From assembly GCA_018881555.1 (NCBI GenBank), contig JACAXG010000012.1, forward strand, positions 5,568,087-5,632,086: 64,000 nt of DNA, written 5' to 3'. The first letter of the stretch is position 1. Every line of letters starts with the position of its first letter. The notes beneath the pieces were generated by a model. That model had not been told where the DNA came from. It made no database searches and was given only the letters and a program-made list of their open reading frames with translations. This DNA is from Amblyornis subalaris. Its lineage: Eukaryota > Chordata > Aves > Passeriformes > Ptilonorhynchidae. A program made the translations under genes and the position numbers. Shown piece by piece: positions 38,571 to 51,672 of this stretch.

Positions 38571-38699
38571 CCAAATAGCTGTCAAGCACAAAAGGTATAT
38601 TTTCAGTTCAGCAAACTTGCTATCATTGCTTCCGCTTTTTGTTTATTATGCAAACCCAACAGCATTCAGTATTTCTGTACAGTTGATAATTGCTAATTA

Positions 38700-40330
38700 T
38701 GGAAGAAAAAGTTATCTGATTGTCAACCATGGAATCAAATGAATTGAAAATATTCCATCAAGCATTTAACGAAAGCGTAGGAAAAAGACGGACTAAAAAT
38801 AACAATGAACATATTCTTTGCATTGAAAGATCATTGGCAGAAGTAAATCACACAAAATTCAGATCCTTATTGCTTAATCATCTCACATTTCATTAACCAC
38901 AGCTGCCAATTGTCTTGTGCAATGTGAATTGCTTTTCATAATGAAAAAAAATTCATAGACTGGAAATCAGTTTCACTAAGATGCAGNGTTAGAATGCAAA
39001 TATTAATTTCTGAATTAATTCATGACAGAGGGCTTGGCCAACCTGAGCTAATCACACCCCTGGGGTCCTCTAATCCTCTAAAGCTGATTATCTCATGATT
39101 GTCACACCCACTGGGAGTTGCCTTTGTCATTAGCAAATTCAAACTGTAGTTTAAAAAAAAAACAACTTGTTTTGATGCTAAGGTTGGGTAGTGAATAGCA
39201 GCTCCAGCTCTAATCCTTTGGCTGGCTGACAGGAGGAAATGTACTCTAGTATGTGTTGTTGCTCCCTCAGAATTACTAGGATTGAGAAAGAACGAACAGC
39301 TATCAAATGAGGCGGCAAGGTTATATACTCATAAGACAGGTGTGTCCCTCCAAACTTAAAGCAAATACCAGTAATAAATACGTGCTATTACCTTTGTTTT
39401 CCTATTCATTAGTTTTGTTTGTTTTGATGGCAAATTAGCATCAAGACATGAAGATATTTGTGTAACAAAAATTGTGAATATGTTGTACAACACATTTCTT
39501 GATCTCTTCTACAAAATCTGTATTCTATCAAGACTGTACAAGCTGCAGGTGGAGCAGACAAATTCACAGGATGCATGTGAAACAACTGGAAGTGAAGAGG
39601 TGACATCTCTCTCCAGCAGGTACTTCTTAATGCTCTTTACTAGATTACATCAATAGAGAACTAATGTCAAAGTTTAAAGCCCACTGCTGGGGCTATTACA
39701 TGCACAGTCAGCCCCAATGTGATGTAGTTTCTCCACGTGGGATAATTTCAGTTGTGTTCTGTGAAACTCATGTTGTACAAACACTATAAAATTTGAATCT
39801 GTGTCAAGCTGAAAAATTGCGCCGAAAAGCTGGCACTGAGGGTATGATTTCAATTATTTATCACAGTTGTTCAATTTGCATTGTTTTTGTGCCCTCATTT
39901 CCAAGGTGCTGGAATTTGCTTGGTACATTAGCTGTCTAACCACTGTATTTAAGTGCAAGGTAGTGGCTTTCCACTTCCTAATCCAAACACTACTTGTCTC
40001 TCATTTGAACTGTTTACATTTCTCCTAATGACTCTGTATTTGTGGGAATTTTTTTTCTCACTGTTTGCTTTAAATAAAAAGNCAATAATTGCAGGTGGGC
40101 AGATGTGTGCCTTCACTTGATTCTGCACAAAATTCCATGCAGAAACATTGTTTCAGATAAAACATTTTAGGCATATTTCTGTTATAAGCTTTTAATGGGC
40201 TTGACAATCGTAATGAAAGTTTTATAAACTGAGTTTATTCTGGAAACTTTTACTATTATAACTTCAAACCCAGTACTGCCAATCCTTCCGCGTCTTAATA
40301 TACATGCTATTTTCATGCAGCCCCAGCCTC
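38700..40330. promoter_or_regulatory. Candidate cluster of conserved non-coding elements (unverified)
   Basis: Several sub-blocks stand out for high complexity, absence of repeat decay and density of homeobox/bHLH-like words. 38720-38960 has TGATTGTCAACC, CACAGCTGCCAATTG and TTAATCATC. 38995-39165 has TAATTTCTGAATTAATTCATGA, GAGCTAATCACACC and GCTGATTATCTCATGATTG. 39790-40060 has CAATTATTTATCACAG and CTCCTAATGACTC. No open frame runs through them. Calling them conserved is inference from texture and needs alignment with other amniotes. Confidence 0.3.
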
Positions 40331-41082
40331 CGATTGAAAACACACATGGAATCCCTTAAACTTTAAGTAAATTATGTTAAAATTAAAAAGCAAGAACTGA
40401 AATTCATGACTTTATGCACATGGACCAAATAAAAACTAGCCACCAGTGGCCACAGAAAACTTATTTCTTTAAATTGTTTTACAGTGACAGAAAAGCTTCT
40501 ACAATGCAAGTGATGGAGAAATATGAAATACTAAAGTCATTGAGCTAAAGGGATATCTCTCAAGCAAGTTAGCTGTCTATTCAAAATGATGATTTTAAGA
40601 GACTGCTTTTCCATGAATTGTATAGGGTAAGTTAAAAACCTGAAAAAATCTAAATTTCTAGGTTAATGTAAGAAACTGGTATCGGAGTGTATACATAATC
40701 AGAATTTAAAATAACTTATATTTTTCCTTACATAGCACTTTGCTGGGTTTATTTTTTAAAAGTTACTTATCTGAAGCAAACTATTTTTTATTGTATCTTA
40801 ATACACTGTGAAATTCTCATGGGGAATGAGGACATCTAAATTAGTGTCATATGACAATGAAAACAATTGAGCTGTAAGAACTGAATTTACAATTGTATTG
40901 GTGAACCCAAGTCTTTCTCAGTACTTGCCAGTGATTTCATTCTTCAGCTTCTATTGTAAAAAGCATTTTTCTGATTGTTTTGAAATCTAAATCTTCAAAC
41001 TGTTTTGGTCATTAAAACTTGCAAACCTCTTAGAAACTTCTCAAAATATTCTGATGCAAGCTTATTCTAGAGAGTGTAAGAT

Positions 41083-41115
41083 GAGTGTGTGCACGCACAC
41101 ATGCTTGTGTGTGAG
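41083..41115. repeat. Alternating purine-pyrimidine (GT/CA) tract
   Basis: ATGAGTGTGTGCACGCACACATGCTTGTGTGTGAG is a short imperfect GT/CA microsatellite with a near-palindromic centre (GTGTGCACGCACAC), a sequence type able to adopt Z-DNA. Confidence 0.8.
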
Positions 41116-44100
41116 CATATCTTTCTCAATGCGTCTCCAGTAAAATGAACTGTTTGTGTTTCGAAGTATGACTGAGCTTTTTACAATGTAACTATAGAGT
41201 AGAACAGAGAAATGGGATTTTAAAAAACCCTCTCACTTCTTTTAAAAGCTAAGTATAAACCAATAATTTATCATGGAGGGAGGAAAGAATTTTGATAGAT
41301 AGNATAGGTTTGGGCAAAACACATTTTTTAAAGACCTTTTCGGAAAACTTTTCTCAACATCATTGCAGCACTCAGTGTNACCTGTTTTGTATCCAAGAAA
41401 ACTGATCTGAAACACCTCTAACAGCTCATGGGTGAGCATGAAGAGATGGATAAGATGTTCAGCCGTGACACCACACATTTCCTCACAACATGCCTCATGT
41501 AGAGAAAAGTCTTCTGATGAAATTGAAACGTGTCAACACTGTAGCAGACTGCGTGAGTCAAATGGAAATCAGGTGGTAAAAACATCCTTTAAACCTGTGA
41601 ATGCACTACTTGTGTGCACTTATACTTATTGTGGTAAAACAGAGGCCTTGCCAGAAAATCAGACTCACTCTATGTAAGAAACACATTTTCTTGACACCAA
41701 AGGAGAGAGTGAGCTTGATAGCTTATATTGCATATTCTATAGACAGTTATGTGGACCCTATTGGCTTCTATAATATTTTGAAAATGCATTCACAATAATA
41801 TTCTATTTCCCTGCTAGTAATGTCAGTGGGAGTCCTGGTAGTATGCTATTTAGGCACACTGAGAAAATAATAGGATTTACAATAGCTGGCAATTTGTTTT
41901 CTACTGCCACAATGTCTGCTTTTGTTACAGTCTTTGCAGCTCTTAGAAATTTCTTTCTGGCTATTCCGTTCATCTTTTCCACAGAAACATTTCTTCAGTG
42001 TGAATCGCTTCAGTATGAATTGGAGTAGTTTTGCTGCCATAAGTTTTTATTACTAGAACAAATATGAATAGAGCAAATGTTTTTTCCAGAAACAGTCATT
42101 CACATTTTTAACGTTTGTGGGCCTGAGGGATGGTCTTACCAGTAGTACTAGCATACTATTTCAGAAGGCAGAGAATATTGCCAAATACTGGTAGCATGCT
42201 TATTGTTTGTCTTTTTCTCCTTAATCACTGCCAATTATTGGAGGGAGCCTAGCCTCCAGGTCTTCCTTTACCTGTTGCCAGACCATTTTGAAGATTTTTT
42301 TTTTTTTAATATGTGATAAAATAAGAAGAGAGGTGGACGAAGAAATAGTATTTGTTCATCACAAATAAAGAACTGTAGTCCTAAACTTCTTTTTGAAAGT
42401 CCAGTCCTGGTTGTTGCTCTGGCCGCCTGTCACACAAGGATAACAGTAATCAACTTTTTAATTGTTAGCCATTTTCATCAGCTTAATCAGTCAGAGATGT
42501 CTTCCTAAATAAGTGCCCAGCAGAACTAAATGGAAAGCTTGGATCCACAGACCCAGCTAGTCTCAAACTCAGACCTATCCAACTCCATCTACTGACCAAG
42601 AGGTGCTTGCAGCTAGTGCCTGAATCCAAAAGGTCTGTTTCATTCTGTGGCCTAATCATCTGACTCAGCAGCCAGTTTTTCCTGATGGGCAGGGATGAGT
42701 CCAGAAGAACCCAAGCAGCTAAGTGTAAGGCTAGGTTCAGGGCCACTCTTGTTAGATGGCGTTTAGGAGACTCCTAACTGAGGTGCCACCGTGGGACACA
42801 GCGTTTGGTCCCAGGGCTGGGGTCCAGACAGTGGTCTCAATGGCACAGTCTCAGAAGCACCCACCGTGGACAAGGGGTAATACATTTAAATATTCTGTCT
42901 TTCTATACTCAAGGAGATAGAAACACATTTAGTAAAAGATGATTATTAGAAGTTAATTTGCTGTATTTTTTTCTGCCAAATTACCAATTAATGTAGCTGG
43001 AAAGAAATATTTTACAGATGTATAATCAAGCCCTGAAAGGAGCTAGAGCTTCAATTGAAGCCTCTAACTATTAATGTATTAAATTATCATGATGTGTCTT
43101 CAGCTGATTATACCAAGCACTCTTCTAGAATTTGAGAAAGTAGTAATAAATTAAATGATAAATTACTATTGATTATTTTTAACTTATTATCCTCTAGATT
43201 TTGATATGAATATTGCCAACTGATGCTGAGATATGGTGAACATAGGCAATGGTTTCAAACAGATACTTCTGCATAATAATTGTGGATCAGTGTTGCATTT
43301 TTCTCTATGCTCCACTGCTAGGTAATGATGCATTATGGCCATGCTGTTAGGCATATCTGTATGCACACGTACATAATAGCAGGTTCCCTTCAGGTGCAGA
43401 AAGACCTAATTAAAAGGTTTTCGTTCTTCTGTTAAGGATGTTCAGCAGCAGGTACAAAGGAGGACAATGAGGAGGAGAAGTACAACCTCAGGTTTTCACA
43501 TCTCATTGCCACACCATGCCCCTTTTAAGCACCAGACCCTAGGTAGCTATTGCCAGAAAAACTCTTTTAATTTTTTAATATAATTAATATTTAAATTGGA
43601 TTTTTTTTGAGGGATCATTTCTCACCTTCTCTTCTCTTCTTTTTTGCCTTCTGGAACCCACAGAATAAGCGAGCATAAGAGGCAGCAAGTATGTTCTTCC
43701 CCTTGGGTGAGATGCACTTGCTTCACAGGGTAGGTAGTTTCCAGGTTTGCCTTTTTCATTTAAGAAAAAAAAATTATCCCCACAAAATAAGCATATTGTT
43801 CAATCAACATTCATTTAAACAGAGCACGCCCAGGCACATGGATATATATGCACCACAAAACAATGGCAAGAGTCAATGTTTAAAGATCTGGAAGTCAGAA
43901 ATGTAACTGACAACACTTCATAAAGTATGATTACAAAAAACTACTGAAAACACTACTATTGGCACACAAATCATGGTGGTAACATTATCCTGCACGAAGG
44001 AATATCATTCTAATCAGCAGTTTTCTAGATGCCAAGTTCTTTTTGCTTCAAAAGCACTCTGTTTATCTATACAAAACTGCTATCAACAGTAGGTTTTATT

Positions 44101-45214
44101 TAATGCAGAAAATAACCAGGATAGATAATAGCTCCTATGATACATAAAAAGTAATATTCATATTACTACAGTAATTCTAATAAATATATAATTTCTTATT
44201 ATTTTGGGCATAGTAAACNCAGTCATTTTGCAGTACATAAGGGTGTTTTATTGGTCATTACAAAACTCCATTTCTTTCCAGATAGCTCCCTGCAGGTTTG
44301 TCTCCCAGTTACAGAAATATTCTTGAATGCATTTTTAGAGAGTCACAGGTCAAGCTACCTAAAAAGATAGCTGTAGACCAGCTCAAAACTGACTTTTGAA
44401 AGTGGCCAGCTATGGGATTCAGTTTTCCTCAGCAAATTTGGCCAGGAAATGCAATCACAAATCTAGGTCTCACAGGTTGGTGTAAAAACATCTTTGCATC
44501 CTACTTGTCCCAGGCTGTCCACATAATCAGCTTTTAATAGGCAGCGAGAAGCAGACATAGAAAACTACCATCCCTTGAGACAGGGTCCTGTGTATGTCAG
44601 GGTGGCTCTGTGACATCAGAACACTTTTGCACTGCAGTGGAGAGCAACTGCAGTTGTCACAGCAGCAGCAGACACAGAGCACTCCTACACAGACTTNACA
44701 CTATTCCACTGTCCTTGGCACAGTCCAGGCGCACAGTTTTGGCTGTGCTAGGTCCTTGCACATAATCAGCTGGAGGACGTGGATGTGTGATGACTGGAAA
44801 TGAAAATGTAGAGGATTCTGAAATAACACTGAACGAGTTAACTACATTAAAGGAGAGGAATTACATACACTGTGAGGGAACTACATGTAGGACATGGACG
44901 GATAGAACACTCATCCAGTTAAAATGGAAACAGTTTCTGAAGGTTGAGCTCTAAACTAAAATCAATTTTGCTGTCATTATAGGAAGCTGTAAAGTTAAAT
45001 CTCACAAAAGGGCTAAGCAACATAAACTAAAATTTGATTTCACGTATATCAGGTCAAATTACACATTGTAAATAAGATACACTGTAAGTTTAGTGTTCAG
45101 GAATAATTTGTGAACCTCTTTTCTTTATTTGTAGGCATACACCAAATTGCTTCTATGTAATCATGCCACAACTTTCTGCTTTGTTTGCAAATCACTGAAG
45201 TCGTATAGGCTCTT

Positions 45215-45262
45215 CATTTAGCTCACAGGCCAAAAGATCATTTAGCACACAGGCCAAAACTT
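45215..45262. repeat. 24-bp tandem duplication
   Basis: Two adjacent units beginning CATTTAGC(T/A)CACAGGCCAAAA, at 45215-45238 and 45239-45262, differ at a few positions near the ends. A local duplication in otherwise unique DNA. Confidence 0.9.
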
Positions 45263-46069
45263 CCATTCTTGAATTATAATGTCCAAACAAAATAGAAACA
45301 AAATAAAACCCAAAAATATACTGTTGNAATATATGTCCAGATTAATATTTGTACCTTCTTAAATTTTAGTAAATATTCGGAAACTGCATATACAAAGACT
45401 AGACAAAAAGGTGGAAGTAAACACACTATAGTGTTTGTTGCTTAAGTCAATAATAAAGGCCTNGTTTTTAGCTATAATCCTAAGAATTTCACAGAAAAAA
45501 AATCATGTAGAAGTATTAAAATTTCCCAAAAGTAAGGAAAAAATAACATTGAATATAATGAGTAGCATTTGGATTAAAAAAAAAAAAACCACAAAACCAA
45601 ACATCTGAAATATTACTTAATTTCATGGAGAAAGCAGCATAATAAAAAAAGCTTCATGAAAAAAAATGAAAATACACAAGGAAGCAGAATACACCTCTGA
45701 AAAACTTCGGCAACTCAAGAGAAAATTAATTTCAATGCAAGCTAAAATAATTTAGGCTCCATAGCCTAAATGGTGTACTTTCTGCAAATGAAGAGAGAAC
45801 CATCATCTTTTATGAAAAAGGACAGCCTGCTAGAGAGAAACTGCCAAGATTAGGGAAAGAAGTTGCATAAAAATATTCAAACAATTATCTAAAAAAACAT
45901 AAAAGCAATTCCCCAAGAACAAGAAATTTTATCTGAACCAGAACCTACTAACAATCCAGAAATGCTTGATTTGTAGAAAGTTTTTAAGGCAAATCTAAAG
46001 AGTAAGTGTCAAAAATCACCAGAAATCCTTCCTTTGTCCCCGTCAGTCCTTGGTTACAAAGATACATCA

Positions 46070-46150
46070 CCTTAATGATCTTAATTATCATTAATCAACC
46101 TTAATCACCACCTATAATGATTATTTTGAATTTTAACTTGGAAGCCATGA
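46070..46150. promoter_or_regulatory. Dense TAAT/ATTA homeodomain-core cluster (unverified)
   Basis: Within 80 bp there are repeated TTAAT/TAAT/ATTA cores: CTTAATGATC, TTAATTATCATTAATC, CCTTAATCACC and ATAATGATTAT. The 'CCTTAATNATC/CACC' word recurs three times. It is either a homeodomain-site cluster or a decayed TTAAT-type simple repeat. Confidence 0.25.
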
Positions 46151-48579
46151 AAACAAAATCAATTATTCTACATACCAGCACTGCCTTTTTTTGTAATGTG
46201 TGATCATCACCTTCAGAAACCATGTGAAAATGTTCTGGCCAGAGGGAGGAAAAATAAAGATAATTGACAATTTCTTAAAAAAAAGAATTGAGAAAAGTAG
46301 CAGAGTGATTCCACTAAAAAGTTAAAAATATAGCAATTTTTAAGAAGTCTGATGAGTCAGAAGGACATGCCTGAAAAGGTGTTCTATTCTACAGAAGAGA
46401 CTTAAATATCTTCTTGTTAATGTGTAAAATCTTATGAGGCAAAATTAAAGCCATTTATCTTATTCAGTATATATTAACATTCAAAATAATAAGTAGACTC
46501 GATGACTATCATCAACACTATAATATGATGTCCTGCTTTCAGTACAGAAAGAGAAAAATTTATTTCCCTTTACCAAAGAACTTTATGAATTTGGGTAAAT
46601 CAGTGAGTCATGACATCAACAGTTTTTGTCATTTTTCCCTACTTTTTCTTGTTTCCTTTACTCTCTTACAAGTGAAACACTAAGTATGAAATAGTGGAAG
46701 AAATAAAAATATTGAAAAAGTAGCCTGGCTCACAAAATATTATAATCTAATGTCCACATCAGTAAAAATCAAGATTGGAGTAATTCCTATGAATAAAAGC
46801 CTTGTGGATGATGGAGTTAATTCTTTCTAAGGGCTCTGGACAAACTGTTTTTCTGGTCACAGTGGCCTTATTTCCTTCCTGAAGGACATGACCTCAAAGC
46901 AATGGTAGACATTCAAAAGGTTTTTGTGAAGAGCGTGAAAAATGTATTAACTGCTTATACAGTGTGACATCTTACCTGCTGTTATTCATTATTATATTCA
47001 GTAACAGGAATAGGAAATGCTACAATTANACTCCCCAACAGATCCTTCATCCAAAGTTAGTGGAATATTGTTGTGTTCAATGGTTTGGTTCAGTTCAGTT
47101 CCAGGGGGTTATATAGCCACTAGCACACTGGGAGGGATAAGAATCAAAAAGAAAAAAAAAGAGCACACAGCTCATTTTGCAGCTGACATTCTAACAAGGC
47201 AAGAAAACCGTTTAGAAAACACCGTGCGAAGAGAGGAGATGGGTATGTGTGTGTAAATAGGTGCATGTAAATAGGAACTGAAGATAGATGCAGGGTTTTC
47301 TGTTAGTTACAAAACTTAGATTACCATTTTGCTTAAATAAAGCAAAACATTCAGATAAAATCAGGATGCTCCCTCCTGGCTTGAAGCAACCCAAAACAAC
47401 ACGACTAATGTCTTCAGATTCTTTAGCTTGTTTCCATCACTGACATTAAAAAGATATTGCACAAACTTATAAGGAGTTTTTAAGGCATATTTAGGTAATT
47501 TTCTATTAATAAGACATTATTATAACATTGCTATAGCAACTCAAAAGTTATAGTTGAAAAGACAATTTCTAAGCCTCTCTTCCCAGGTGCTTTTAACTTC
47601 TAAAGCTTTTTGAAAATGCTTTAAATTGCTCACTGGTTTGGCTTAAATATTTCAAGTCTGTTGTTAATAGCAAACACTTTAGAAAAGGTTTTTGGAGGGG
47701 AATGTCATGCTTCACAAACGAGTGTGTATAAATATTACACCTTGCATTAAGAGGTATGTTCAGAAGACGAGGCAGTATTTGATGAATAGGGTATGGAAGG
47801 CAGATGTTGATATGATGAGTAAGGCTGTAAGTTTATACAAAAATTAACTCAGTAACTTAAATATTGTTAAATCCTCCACACCTGTAATACTGTCCTGAGC
47901 AGAGAGATTAACGTACTATGCAGGGCACCATTAAATGACTAAAGTAAGCAGCATACACAGCAATACGAAACACTATGTAAGCATAAGTTAAGGTCATTTT
48001 GGGAAACAATTTCTCCACTTGTGTGTAAAAACCCTTTTGCTAATACAGGACCCAATTTACTCTGGCAGAAACACAGCAGAGATGAGAAGAAAACCCATAA
48101 GCCTCTTCAACAGGTTGTTTTCACTCAAAAGTAACAACAGTTTTCACCTACAGACCTGTATGCACGGCCAACAGATCAGCTCTGTAGCACTTCTCGGCTA
48201 CCAGGTGAAGCAGCTGTACTTTGTCTGAAGTCAGACCTGTGTGGAGATTTCTTCTCTTCCTCCATGAAAGGACCCATAGGCAAGGTGGAGTACTCTAGAA
48301 AGGCCATTCTTTTTTTTTTTATCTGCAAGTCTTGCCTTGAAAACAAATTGGACATTCTCACAGCTGACATTTTCATTTCTGGTTAAAAGAGAAAAATCTA
48401 ATTTTCTCATGGAAGTCAAATGCTTTAATTTTTTCAGTCTCCGAGCCAATGTTGAATCATGCTCTTCTGGTCATATGGAGACAATCATGATTGGAATCAC
48501 AGGAATAGATCTCCCTACTCTAGAACAGAATTAAACTATTTCTGATAGATATTTTCCTCTAGCACCTTCTCAGAAATCC

Positions 48580-48712
48580 TCCATGATTCCACAATCTCAC
48601 AAGACAACCTGCCTTATTGTTGCACTGCACTTAGGAAGGTTAGAGTTAGGAAATTTTTCCTGATGTCAAACATAAATCTTTTCCTGCAATTATACTGAAT
48701 TTATCTCAAATA
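48580..48712 (-). mobile_element. Old CR1 LINE fragment, reverse orientation
   Basis: The plus strand carries the reverse complement of an older CR1 subfamily 3' part. It reads GATTCCACAATCTC, ACAACCTGCCTTATTGTTGCACT, GTTAGGAAATTTTTCCTGATGTC, AAACATAAATCTTTTCCTGCAATTATA. This matches the order GATTCCACAACCTC ... CAACCTGTTCCAGTG ... TTAGAAAGTTTTTCCT ... GTCTAACCTAAATCTCCCTTGCTGCAATTTA. It is more decayed than the copy at 50278 and lacks the 3' terminus. Confidence 0.75.
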
Positions 48713-48714
48713 TA

Positions 48715-50275
48715 AATTGCTTCGTTCAGCAGGAGATGATGTGTGGATGATGATGTGGTGACTTGTGAAGAGACATCATCACTTCAATGTGCTATTCTTA
48801 CAAGACAGGTGGTTTATATTTTCACTAGAGATCGTTTAGTTGAAAAGACACATTCATTGAAGGGAATAGTCCAGCTTTTAATGAAACCTAACTTGATACT
48901 ACTAATTTTTTTTCAGTTATACACAGGATACAATATACAATATTGTATACAGTACAATACAAGTATACAGTCCCATGAAGGGCTTTTTATGGAATGTTTT
49001 CTGTTTGCCTATACTATAAATTAGATCTTGAAGGAAAAATTTCAAGTTTTTATTTACACATTTAAAAACTTGTTTCCATATGTGCAAAACAGCCTACAGA
49101 AAGTCCCTTATAAGTAGCAGATACATACTGATACACAATAAAGACTGGAATGTTTTCAAACATCTGAAAAATTTCAAAATAAGTTCCTTGATTCCTTCAG
49201 AATGCACCTAGAAAAGACATTGCTTTCATAGCATTTGTTGACAGAAAAATGATGATTTCCTATTTTAGGTAAATTGAGAATTTCACATTTCCTAAGGTTA
49301 AAGGTTTCTAAACACAGCTGTTTCTGGCATAATCAAAGACGAAATACATATGGAAAAGACACCAACTACTATATTATGTTTCTTGCTGCTAAGTGAGTAG
49401 TTTATCAAGACATTTGACTTTTTTTCTTCAGGAAGAGATGACCACATTTAGTTGGTTAAATGCTTTTCGTATAGCTCGTACTTGCTGGATTTTATAGCTC
49501 TGAATATTGATTAAACACGGCAAACAATGAATGAGAAATGTAGAGAAGAATATACAGGCCAGCACTGCTCAGCTGTGAACTAGAAAAGACTTCAAACTTA
49601 GGGGACAGAAGGGGACTCAGACTAAAGTCAGCGTTTACATGAGAAACAGTGAGTTCAATTTGCACATCAGTCCTCAAAGAAAAGACTAACACAGGTTTGG
49701 CTGGGATAGAGAGGAAGTGATCAAAGACATCAATGCGTGATGAATGTAGAATGTAGTGATCACAATCTCGTTTTTAATAAGAGTACTGAAGTTGCTGTTG
49801 TTGGTCTAAATTTAGTCATTGTCTCAGCAGTCCGAAGGGATGATAGCAGCATGCAACACTGTGAATATAGTNAAGAAAAATAAAGGAGCTAGTACATCCC
49901 AGAATCACAGCTACTTTTCTGCATTGAGGCAATTTGGCAATTTAGTGACACCAAAAGCTGACAAAGCAGGAGAGACAACTGACACACACTGACACAGAGA
50001 ACCATCGGCAGTACAACAGCTCCTGGCAGGGAATATGTATCCAGATCCAGACCTGCTGCAGTGTAATTGCAACTCCATGGAAATCAAACATTTAAACTGC
50101 AAATTGTGTCTGAATTAAATCTTTCAGGTTTTATACCAGTTTCAAATGAGCCTCCTCATTTTTTTTTTCAGGATAACAATATTTCATCTAAGTGCTAGCA
50201 ACAGCATGGAAAGATGACAGTAACCGCCACTTTGGGATTCTTCATGGTTCTTCGGTGCTCTCAAGGAAGTGTTGA
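48715..50275. other. Unique non-coding DNA, no gene seen
   Basis: AT-rich. It contains a 16-bp perfect palindrome at 48934-48949, listed separately. Frames of 63-93 codons are unrecognised. An N lies at 49872. Confidence 0.6.
48934..48949. repeat. 16-bp perfect palindrome in a TATAC-rich patch
   Basis: TATACAATATTGTATA is exactly self-complementary and lies between further TATAC/GTATA words (48925-48970). It is AT-rich and could arise by chance or form a small cruciform. Confidence 0.85.
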
Positions 50276-50277
50276 AT

Positions 50278-50679
50278 TCATAGAATTGTAGAATGGTTTG
50301 AGTTGGAAGGGATCTTAAAAACCATCTAGGTCCAACCCCTTTGGAGGGTCCACTATTCCAGGCAGCTCAGAGCCCCATGCATTCTTGCCTTGAACACTTT
50401 CAGGAATGGAGCATCCACAGCTTCTTCGGTAAAGCTGTTCCAGTGCCTCACCATCTTCATAGTGAAAAATTTCTTCCTCAAATNTAATCTAAATCTACCC
50501 TCCATCAGTCTGAAGCCATTACCCCTTGTCAAAAGTCCTTCTCCAGCTTTCTTGTAGGCTCCTTTAGGTACTGGAAGGTGCTCTAAGGTCTCCCTGGAGC
50601 CATCTCTTCTCCAGGCTGCACAACCGCAACTCTCTCAGCCTGTCTTTAATGGAGATGAGCTCCAGCCCTCAGATTATCA
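50278..50679 (-). mobile_element. CR1 LINE fragment, 5'-truncated, reverse orientation
   Basis: The best-preserved CR1 here. The plus strand starts with the reverse-complemented 3' terminus TCATAGAATTGTAGAATGG, then GTTGGAAGGGATCTTAAAAACC, CCAACCCC, TTGAACACTTTCAGGAATGG, GTTCCAGTGCCTCACCATC, GTGAAAAATTTCTTCCTC, CCATTACCCCTTGTC, CTCCAGGCTGCACAACCGCAAC and CTCTCAGCCTGTCTTTAATGG, all in order. About 400 bp survive, ending at TCCAGCCCTCAGATTATC. Only the 3' end of ORF2 is covered, so the copy is inactive. An N lies near 50484. Confidence 0.97.
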
Positions 50680-51437
50680 ACTGGTGACTCAACTGTTATC
50701 ATCATNACTTTTGTTTCCTGGCTAAAATGAAAAGTCCCAGGGATTCAGCTATCACAGTAGCATACAAGAAGCTCCATAAAACAGGAATATGTTGCGGGTT
50801 AATTTTCCACATGGAATATTTCATGTAGCTTTTTACATAGAAAAAGAATCTTCAAAAGAAAAGCAAACTAATGACTGAAGATGTGGGCTGACAAGGGAGT
50901 AGGTTTGGAAAAACAAACTGGTTATAATTGAAAACATTTTTATTAAACACTTAGTTAACACTGACTCAGAAGACACTGTTTTCCCCCCCCTTAGGATCTA
51001 GTCAGGCCTTTTTCTCTGCAAACCAGTCCATGAAATTCTATGGTGTTCAAGAATTTTTGAAAACTCACAGAACAGATAGCAATTAAATTTGATAACTAGT
51101 CACTTACTGTGAAGAAAGTTATAAAGAAATATGTTTGCTGTCAAAAGTGTTATCACTTACATGACACCTAGGGACACACAAGTATGCTGAAGCATGAAAA
51201 GAGTGCACTGGAGTTCAAATATTTTTGTTTCTTCCTTTTCTTCACATCTTCAGCTAAGATATATGACATTGCCACCGAAAATCTATTCATATTTAGCACC
51301 AGATCAGGTCTGAAACCTGTTTAATATATTCTATGCAAAGAAAAAAGAAAAGTAAATAAGAAAAGTAATTTATTTACCAAATCCCTGCAGCTATGGTATA
51401 ACTTAACCCAGTGCAAAATGTTACCAAATAATAATTG

Positions 51438-51469
51438 TGACATTACACATAAATATCTGACATTACACA
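51438..51469. repeat. 12-bp direct repeat at 20-bp spacing
   Basis: TGACATTACACA occurs exactly at 51438-51449 and again at 51458-51469. The start-to-start distance of 20 bp is about two helical turns. TTACAC...GTGTAA adds an inverted element at the second copy. Confidence 0.9.
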
Positions 51470-51627
51470 CAGGTGTAAATGGATAATTACAGGCAGGACT
51501 CAGAGTGCACAACGGACTGCATGGGAGGCAAAAAATGGTCCCATTTTTACTTAGATTAATATTTAACTGTCACTAAATCCACCTAAGTACGATTTCCATT
51601 TTTTTCATATCCTTGGGTTTAGTTTAT

Positions 51628-51672
51628 TGTGTGTGTCTGTGCATGTGCACATATGTGCACATATATGCAAAT
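51628..51672. repeat. Imperfect GT/CA-AT microsatellite
   Basis: TTGTGTGTGTCTGTGCATG followed by two tandem copies of TGCACATATG-like units. Low-complexity alternating purine-pyrimidine sequence. Confidence 0.85.

Larger units (their letters stand above)
40340..48575. other. Long AT-rich unique stretch, no gene seen
   Basis: Frames are at most 87 codons and unrecognised. The stretch at 42480-42900 is GC-richer with words such as CCTAAATAAGTGCCCAGCAG and TTAGGAGACTCCTAACTGAGGTGCC that feel repeat-like, but no family can be named. Poly-T lies near 42293 and 48308, and poly-A near 45577. Several Ns are present (40082 to 47030). Confidence 0.6.

Noticed and set aside
42865..42890. GACAAGGGGTAATAC resembling a CR1 block
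   Set aside because: The match is limited to one short word. Neighbouring CR1 blocks are missing.
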